Positions 57,143-64,000 of a stretch of DNA of 64,000 nucleotides are shown here, one piece after another; within the stretch, counting starts at the first letter, position 1; every line of letters starts with the position of its first letter. The position numbers and the translations under genes are program-made. The DNA comes from Artemisia argyi (taxonomy: Eukaryota; Streptophyta; Magnoliopsida; Asterales; Asteraceae): assembly GCA_030686995.1 (NCBI GenBank), contig CM060706.1, positions 138,595,005 through 138,659,004 on the forward strand, written 5' to 3'. The notes beneath the pieces are model-generated. The model had not been told where the DNA came from. It did not search any database and saw only the letters and a program-made list of their open reading frames with translations.

Positions 57143-60100
57143 TGATGAGTGCTCAAACACTCATCATTTTTGTCAATTCTGAACTGCAAAACATTTAAAA
57201 ACACTCAAAAAAGGCATCAAAATACTGAAAATATCTCAAAATTGTGTTTTATATGTTTCAGATGCAAAATGAGTAAAAACAGATGAAAAACGAACAAAGT
57301 TTTCATAATTGGCAGTTTCAGTCCCCCAACTTTCAAAACTTGTCAAAATTAGTCCCTAAGCTTTTATTTTGAAAGAAAAGTCAACCCAAGTCCTTTAAAA
57401 GTAAAATATTATCAAAAATAGTCCTTGGGTAAAAAGTTTTGAAAATTTACATTTTGGTCCCTCAAGTTTCAACAATTGGCAGTTTTGGCCCCTAGGAGTT
57501 CAATTTTGGAGAAAAAGTCAAATATGGTCCTTGGGAATTCACATGTGTCACTTTTAAACCCTGGATGAAAATTTTGAGAAAATTACAAGTTTAGTCCCTA
57601 TAGTTTGGAATTTTGCAAAATTGGTCCCCGAGTGATTTTATTTTGGAGAATAAACAACAAAGGACCTTGTGGAATTACAACTTGGCAGGAATCACCCTTG
57701 GAACAATATTTTGGAAATCTGGCAGAATTAGCCCTTAACTTTCAGTATTTGCACAAATGGTCCTTGTATTTATCCAAGCTAAAAACCAAATGGACTCTTT
57801 GTTCATTCTCTACCCAATCCACCCTTAATATTATCCACCCCTTTCCTGATCCATCAAAACCCCCTAAAGCCCTCTCTAACACCAGGCCCACTCCACTTCC
57901 AACCCAACTCCACACCCTTTGATATCAAACGGGGTCAAACCCAGTTTGACCTCCAGCCTTTCTTCCCCACTTGCCTGTAACTCCCTGCCAATACTCAACC
58001 TTCCCCCTCCTCCACCTCATCTCTCCCATCCTTTGTCCCCTCCACCTCATACTACATACCAAACTCCATTTAATGCTCATAAAAGTCTCACAAGCAACCA
58101 CAACTGCCGTTTAGACTTTTTCCTGCCAAAAAGGAATTGAAGGTCAAGATTGATTGAAACTAATCCAATGGTCCAGAATTAAAGTGGGATATGCTCAGAA
58201 ACCTACCTCAGTCCATATAAGTGAAGAAAAGGCAATGAAAAAAGTAGTTAGTAGCTAGAGTAGTTTTAGTTAGTTTAGTGGTAATGTCGAATTAGCTTAA
58301 GTATCAATTTCAGTTGTAATTGTTAGCTTACAAGTGTTATGTTCAATAGTTTCAGTGTAATACCAACTTATTTTAATCTTAATTCTAAGTTTTCAGTCTG
58401 CATTCTAGTCTGCTCATTTTTTTTTGTGAAAATTCCATTTTTATTTTAAAAGTTGTTTAAAGCTGTTAATCAGTGATCATTTAAGTTCATATAAGTCTTC
58501 TATGAACTTTTGATAGGCTTCATTAACATTAGATTCAATTTCTAGTTAAAAACAAAAAATACTCAAAAATACCAATAAATAGTTCAATAAATAAAAAATT
58601 ATTGTGTATGAAGATACAAGCAAGGAGCAGGAAATATTTTGGATGATCTTGGTTTTAGTGCCTTATAGGAGGCTTTAGAAAGTGATTCTAGGCCTTGGTT
58701 ACATGATCTCAGCTTTGATCCATTTGTAAGCCTCATTTTCAATTTTTTTCCCTTTTACTACATGAATACTCATTAGCTGTTTAACTTGGGATTTCAATGC
58801 CTATTTTCTATTCTTTATTCATAATAAGCACTCATGTTTCAGTTTTATGGTCTAAATATCACTTTCTCTTTGAAAATCATCAAAGATAGTCCATAAGGGG
58901 GTGTTTGGTTCAGAAGGATTTGGGATGTTCTAGGTTGATCTGGTTGTTGGTTTCTGCTGCAACATATCATATTAGGCTAGTGTAACACAGGGAAGCAATA
59001 AAATTAAGGGCTCTTTAGTTAGAAAGTCAAAATGACCCATCTATCCTCTTCATCAGTCCACTGTTAGGTTCTAGGGGTTGCATTCTCACCATTTTAAGTT
59101 ACTATTAGTTGTTATACCCTAATCTAGTTCAATTATAGCTTAATACAACATAACTAATCAGTATAGTAAGATCTAAGTTCAATTTAGTCAAAGTAGGTTT
59201 ATTATTTAAAAAGTCAAAATACGACTTAGGGCAGAAAATCCTAAAATTGCAAGATTTATTGTGAATTTTGTGCGAAGATTCAGGGCTTGAAACTTGTTTC
59301 TAATTGTAACCCCCCCAGCTAAACTGTTGAATCCTACATCTATCATATTTTTGTGATTTTCCTTATGAGTTCCATGAAGCCTCAAAGTCAGCTGCAGGGG
59401 GACTGACCTCCCCTGCTGCAGCAGCTATTCCCAGCTCACCCAACTTCTGTGGGACCCACAGGCCTCATCAGTGGGCCCCACAACTGGTTCTTAGGTTTTT
59501 TGAGAAGCTCTAGTAGCTGGCTAAAAGGTTCCAGGATTCTTTCTGGCTTTACAGCTTATTTGATAAGCTTAAACAAGCCACAATTTGGCCTGTGGACTGC
59601 TGTTTGGGTCAGTGTATTGGGATTAGCTTATTTCTGTTTTTTGGCCTTTACTAGTGAGCTTTTTCAATTGTTGTAGCTTATTTGGGTCCAACTCAGTGCA
59701 CCTTAGCTTAACCTATCCTTAGAATCAAGTTGGTAGCTTATCATTTAGCTTTTCAAGTCTCAAATTTCACTTAAGCTTATAAAGCCTCAACTGTGTTATC
59801 CATAAGCTCACACAGGGCTTATATTAGCTTTTCAGAAAGGTTGTCTTTGTTAAAATTTCTTCAGTGTTAAAATAGTCTTGTAAAATAACATTTCAGAAAA
59901 ATCAAGTTTTAAAATAAGTGATAGTTTCTATTTAATGTAATTTATCTTTCTAATTTTCCTTTTTAGATTTTTATTAAGTAACTTGCACTTTTATACTTTT
60001 CTTAAATTTCTTTTATGTTAAAGTAATTTTCTCAGATTTTTATATTATCGTTTGGTAATTATTAGATTTAATATTATTTTTTATTAATAATTAATTAATA

Positions 60101-61064
60101 ATTAAGCATTAAATAGCATAATTAGTTTTTATAATGTAATACCTAGTTTTTATATTTTTCCTAGCTTTTATAAGTTATAAAACAATTTTAGGAATTTTTC
60201 TAGAATTTATAATGTTCATTTTCTAATTTTTTTTAATTAATTTAGTTAAATTAGATATTAATTAATAAACAAGTAAATAATTAGTAAAATAGTCTAAAAA
60301 TAATTTTTATAAACTTTTTATAATTTTTTTTAGGATTCCTGAGATGGTTAATTAGATTTGTAAACTTTTCTATAATTTTTTAGTCACTTTTAGTGTTATT
60401 AGTAATATAAAATTAGTTAATTAGTTTAATTAAATATAATTAGTAATTAATTAATATAAAAATCACAAAAAGACAAAAAGACATATTTTTAAGTTTAAAA
60501 TTAGTTTTTAGTTATTTTATAATTTTAGAAATTTAATTTTCATTTTTCTAGTATTAAATTAATATTATATTATATTTAAGTTATTTAAACATTAATAATT
60601 AGTATTAAATAGTATTTAATTAATATTAAATAAGTAATTAGTGTAAAAATTTATTTTCTTTTTCTAAAAATTTTTCTTTCATCCTTAGGTTTGTAAAAAA
60701 GTCATTTTTACCCCCTGAGGGTTTTCAGATTTCAGTTTTCACGTTTTTATTTTGTACGTTCGCGTAAATTTAAACTGAACGTACACGTTTTTAGGTTTAA
60801 AACGTTTCTGGTTTTTCTGATTTCACAAATTTGTTAATATAGCTTATTTAAGCTATTTCATTGTATATCTCAGTAGTGTAATCAATCACAAACCCTTTCA
60901 TGTCCAAATCCACCCGATCACAAACCCGTTTAATTACTATCCACACCTCGTCGGGACATAACGACCCGGGGAAACCCCTATACTTTCACGGAGATTAACT
61001 CTAGGCTGTTTGACTTTGTTGACCTTTCCTTGGTCCATATAAGTTGAGTGTTTGGAGCCAATCA
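57143..61064 (+). mobile_element. Element C 3' LTR
   Basis: 3922 bp, TGATGAGTGCTC...GGAGCCAATCA, colinear with the 5' LTR but without the hAT MITE. The C target duplication ttaac follows at 61065-61069. Short ORFs in it are mirrored in the 5' LTR and look noncoding. Confidence 0.9.
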
Positions 61065-61069
61065 TTAAC

Positions 61070-61438
61070 ACATTCTCTTATCATAAGAGTTACCACTTTA
61101 CTTTCTTGTCTGTTAGTTTAATTTAGTTTAATTATTTAGTTTAGTTTTAGTTAATTAGTAGCTAAAACACCCACTCTTCCAAACCCCGAGATTTTAATTT
61201 GTTTGTCATAAATATAAAAATGCAAAAAGAATCATCTCTTATCTTTAAACCTATCTCGACATACACTTCAGCCTTCACATACACTATTCCCCTAGAGAAC
61301 GATTAATCCCCCGTGTCTTGCCTATACTACACTACAACGGTTAGGTACACTGTCTAGGAGGATTGAAAAACTTTTTAGGAGGTGTTACAACCACTGCATC
61401 ATTATGGTCGACTTTGAAAGGCCATATGTCCCTCATCA
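61070..61438 (+). mobile_element. Element D 3' LTR, last piece
   Basis: It continues the LTR split at 38092. 'aaccccgagattttaatttg' and 'aaatgcaaaaagaatcatc' match the solo LTR at about 17490-17545. The end is uncertain: candidates ending in ...atca lie at 61401 and 61438. Together the three pieces approach the 1390 bp of the solo LTR. Confidence 0.65.
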
Positions 61439-61560
61439 CACCACCTCAAGTCTTGTTATTTATTTATGTTTTAGACTTAGGGCATTTTGTGTACACTTTT
61501 AGCTAACAAAAAGATATAAAATACCCCCTCTACCCTCACCAAAACTGCCCCCCAACTAAC

Positions 61561-62265
61561 ACATAATACTAAACTAAGTTTATCAAACTAACACATACAT
61601 GCCACTTCACTTAACACATGTCAACTTTAGCTTACATTTGTCACCTTATCACAACTCCCTCTTATACATCTATCCACCTCACTTCGTGTTTCGACTTTAG
61701 CGGGATGTGACACTTTAAATGTGTCTTACTTACAAGGACTGAAGCCAAGAGGGAACGAAAACGATTTTGTGTAACTTTGTATGTATCTTACTTACACATA
61801 ATACTAAACTAAGTTTATCAAACTAACATATACATGCCATATCACTTAACACATGTCAACTTTAGCTAACAGTTGTCACATTATCACAACTCCCTCTAAT
61901 ACATCTATCCACCTCACTTCGTGTTTCCACTTTAGCGGGATGTGACACTTTAAATGTGTCTTACTTACAAGGACTGGAGCCAAGAAGGAACGAAAACGAT
62001 TTTGTGTAACTTTGTATGTATCTTACTTACACATAATACTAAACTAAGTTTATCAAACTAACATATACATGCCATATCACTTAACACATGTCAACTTTAG
62101 CTAACAGTTGTCACATTATCACAACTCCCTCTAATACATCTATCCACCTCACTTCGTGTTTCCACTTTAGCGGGATGTGACACTTTAAATGTGTCTTACT
62201 TACAAGGACTGGAGCCAAGAAGGAACGAAAATGATTTTGTGTAACTTTGTATGTATATTACTTAC
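61561..62265. repeat. Three tandem copies of a 235-bp repeat
   Basis: Units start at 61561, 61796 and 62031 with acataatactaaactaagt. Copies 2 and 3 are almost identical; copy 1 differs at about a dozen or more sites, so the last duplication is recent. No ORF. The 61439-61560 and 62266-62672 flanks hold nothing I recognise. Confidence 0.9.
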
Positions 62266-62927
62266 AAAAGCAAGTGTTTCAATAATCCAATAATAATTGT
62301 TTACTGTTTTACTTTTAGATCTTTTATTAAAGCTCCCTTTATGATTTGTTTATTCTCAATAGATAAAGAAATTCATTACTTTGTTTATAATTGGTACACT
62401 TCTAAGAATCATAAATAGCGCTAACACGTTATTGCCACTAGGCTCTTTCTTCCCATAAAAAATCTGGTATCAAAACTTACAATACTATTGTTTACAAATA
62501 CTCCGTCGTAACACGCGGGTTGAACTCCTCGTTAGGTACATATATTGTGAGAGGCAAAGGATAAGTTTGGAAACGGCCACATTATTACTCTGATTATACT
62601 ATGAACATCTGATTAAAATACTCGCTCTTTCCGGATAACATGAATTGAGAAAACCTTATCTGTTTAGAGTAAAGGGTGTAGTGGCGAGGCACCCTCACCA
62701 ATCCCACCTGGCATGCTCATCAAGCCAAGCCAAGCCACTGCACTTGTAGGTGCCATCGCCAAGTTGCTAGCCAATTTTTTGTTTCTCACAAGATGAGAGA
62801 AACTTGCATTTTTTCGACTGTTGCAAATGCAAATGCAACTACTTTTCCTTTATTTATTTATTTATTTATTTTTATTATTTAATTTTTAAGTTTATACACT
62901 ATATTTTTAAACAAACATTTTTAACTC

Positions 62928-62935
62928 TATATAAA
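62928..62935 (+). promoter_or_regulatory. TATA box of the Harbinger transposase
   Basis: tatataaa lies 79 bp upstream of the first ATG (63014) of the transposase relic, a normal plant spacing for a short 5' leader. Confidence 0.55.
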
Positions 62936-63013
62936 CCCCTTTTACACGACCATTTTTACACATTAACTAAAATCTTTCACTTCTATTCCACACAAACTAA
63001 AATATTGTTAACT

Positions 63014-63955
63014 ATGAATCTGAAAGATGATGTATACCAATTCGATGATGATGAAGATGGCATTTTTCGTTTTGAGGAAAATCGTTGCAACTATAAGAAG
63101 CTCAACGTTCACACTCGCGTAATCCAATATACCATGACTATGAACTTGAGGAAGAACGTTTGATGGTCGACTATTTTGGTGATAATCCAAAATATCCGGC
63201 ATCATATTTTAAACGTCGATATCATATGAGCAGGAAACTATTTTAAGAAATAGTCGAAGGTATATCTACTTATACTGCCGATCCTTTTCCCGATCATTTT
63301 CAGTTCTTTAAAGTCCGACCCAATTGTACAGGTCTAATGAGTTTTAGTGTTATATGAGATACTTCCGTCATACATCAATTGGCATACGACACAAAACCTG
63401 ATATATTTGATGAATATTTAAAAATGTGTGAACATTGTGCACACGATGGTCTAATTTTTTTTTACTATGTGGATTATTGATTTGTACATGCCTAAGATTT
63501 TAAGGAAACCAACGTTTAATTACATTCAAAATTTATATTCTACACATAAGAGGGTTCATGGTTTCTGGAAATGCTAGAAAACATTGATTGTATGTATTGG
63601 GAATGGATAAAATGCTCGAAAGCATGGCAGATGCAATTTTCAAGAAGTGATAAAAATATCCAACTGTAATGCTTGAAGCTATTGCGTCATACAATTTATG
63701 GATTTGGCATTTTTTTTGTAGCGGGTGCGAATAACGATCTTAATATTTTAAATTATTCTCCATTATTCGACGACCTTATTGATAACATCGCCCTTGTGGC
63801 TCCGTTTGAAGTAAATGTAGTTACCTATGAAAAAAGAGTATTATTTAGCCAACGGGATTTACCATAATTGGGCAACTTTTTTCAAATCATATTCAGTGAC
63901 ACGAGAAACATGGATTATTTAGAAGCCGACTAGGAAGTGCAAAGGTAAGTGAAAA
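63014..63955 (+). pseudogene. PIF/Harbinger (HARBI1/ALP1-like) DDE transposase, decayed
   Basis: This transposase/nuclease family cuts and moves PIF/Harbinger DNA. It starts MNLKDDVYQFDDDEDG. A frameshift near 63132 leads to HDYELEEERLMVDYFGDNP and FKRRYHMSRKLF, a hallmark block of plant Harbinger proteins. In-frame stops lie at 63244 and 63355. Then come LAYDTKPDIFDEYLKMCE and, further on, MLENIDCMYWEW with the first catalytic Asp (near 63580). A one-base loss in the T-run near 63710 joins it to AGANNDLNILNYSPLFDDL, which carries the second Asp. The third acidic residue is beyond the readable part. At least two frameshifts and several stops make it nonfunctional. No Myb-like partner ORF is seen in the window. 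Confidence 0.85.
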
Positions 63956-64000
63956 AAATGGAAAAAAATAATAATAAAATGATAGGTCCTAAAAGTGAGG

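Larger units (their letters stand above)
38093..61064 (+). mobile_element. Element C: non-autonomous Athila-like element
   Basis: 5' LTR (38093-42951), tRNA-Asp-type PBS (42957-42974), one long gag-like ORF relic (43143-45572), a 3' noncoding region (56334-57130), PPT and 3' LTR (57143-61064), flanked by a perfect 5-bp duplication ttaac. Without nested insertions the LTRs are 3.92 kb each and the interior only about 3.4 kb, with no RT, RNase H or integrase. Nested inside are a hAT MITE (40751-41682) and element B (45582-56333). The LTR ends, PPT and 3' hairpin region match element A. Confidence 0.9.
62673..64000 (+). mobile_element. PIF/Harbinger element, 5' part
   Basis: The candidate left end agggtgtagtggcgaggcac follows TAA (62670-62672), the usual 3-bp target of this superfamily. 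A promoter and a transposase relic follow, and the window ends before the right end. The boundary is tentative; the transposase relic is secure. Confidence 0.55.

Noticed and set aside
61561..62265. CRISPR-like regular repeats
   Set aside because: 235-bp contiguous tandem units without spacers, in a plant genome; ordinary tandem duplication.
1..64000. A host gene or a defence/biosynthetic system
   Set aside because: Every ORF with a recognisable product belongs to a transposable element; no introns, host protein families or gene clusters could be supported.

Overview
The window is plant nuclear DNA with no host gene that I can support. It is an almost unbroken nest of transposable elements: AT-rich, with long (AT)n and poly-A/T tracts, LTR retrotransposons of the Athila, Tekay-like and SIRE-like types, and hAT-, Mutator-, Stowaway- and PIF/Harbinger-type DNA elements. 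Two retroelement proteins (the 435-residue acidic ORF at 44265-45572 and the protease region at 21733-22645) resemble, from memory and without a search, predicted proteins abundant in Asteraceae genomes, notably Tanacetum and relatives. My best guess is a daisy-family plant, probably tribe Anthemideae.

Layout. (1) 1-4157: the 3' part of a Tekay-like LTR, with a Stowaway-like MITE at the window edge, inserted into the reverse transcriptase of element A. (2) 4158-12609: element A, the 3' half of an Athila pol element (+): broken RT/RNase H, intact-looking integrase ORF, a structured 3' noncoding region and a 5.2-kb 3' LTR carrying a hAT MITE (12187-12527). (3) 12631-21385: MITE, degenerate repeats, and a TIR element (about 15206-18992) that contains a solo LTR (16346-17735) of family D; a tRNA-like relic at about 19826-19890. 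(4) 21604-27563: gag-protease relic and 3' region of element D, carrying a hAT-like element. The D 3' LTR is cut into three pieces (27564-28179, 37742-38092, 61070 to about 61438). (5) The first cut is element E, a non-autonomous SIRE-like copia on the minus strand (28180-37736, 5-bp TSD), which carries a foldback MULE (33546-34708, 9-bp TSD). (6) The second cut is element C, a non-autonomous Athila-like element on the plus strand (38093-61064, 5-bp TSD). C carries a 932-bp hAT MITE in its 5' LTR only, and a relative, element B (minus strand, 45582-56333, 5-bp TSD), just after its ORF. (7) 61561-62265: three 235-bp tandem repeats. (8) 62673-64000: the start of a PIF/Harbinger element with a decayed transposase.

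How the parts relate. A supplies recognisable pol. B and C have no RT, RNase H or integrase, yet share A's LTR ends, 3' noncoding region and PPT, so A-like elements are the natural candidates to have mobilised them. The most unusual signal is that shared 3' region: in A, B and C it holds a chain of short hairpins, including four imperfect ~100-nt repeats whose stem pairs change in a compensatory way (C-G in two, U-A in the other two), a conserved 8-bp hairpin before a polypurine-like motif (also in element D), and a 7-bp hairpin just upstream of the PPT. I know of no description of this array.
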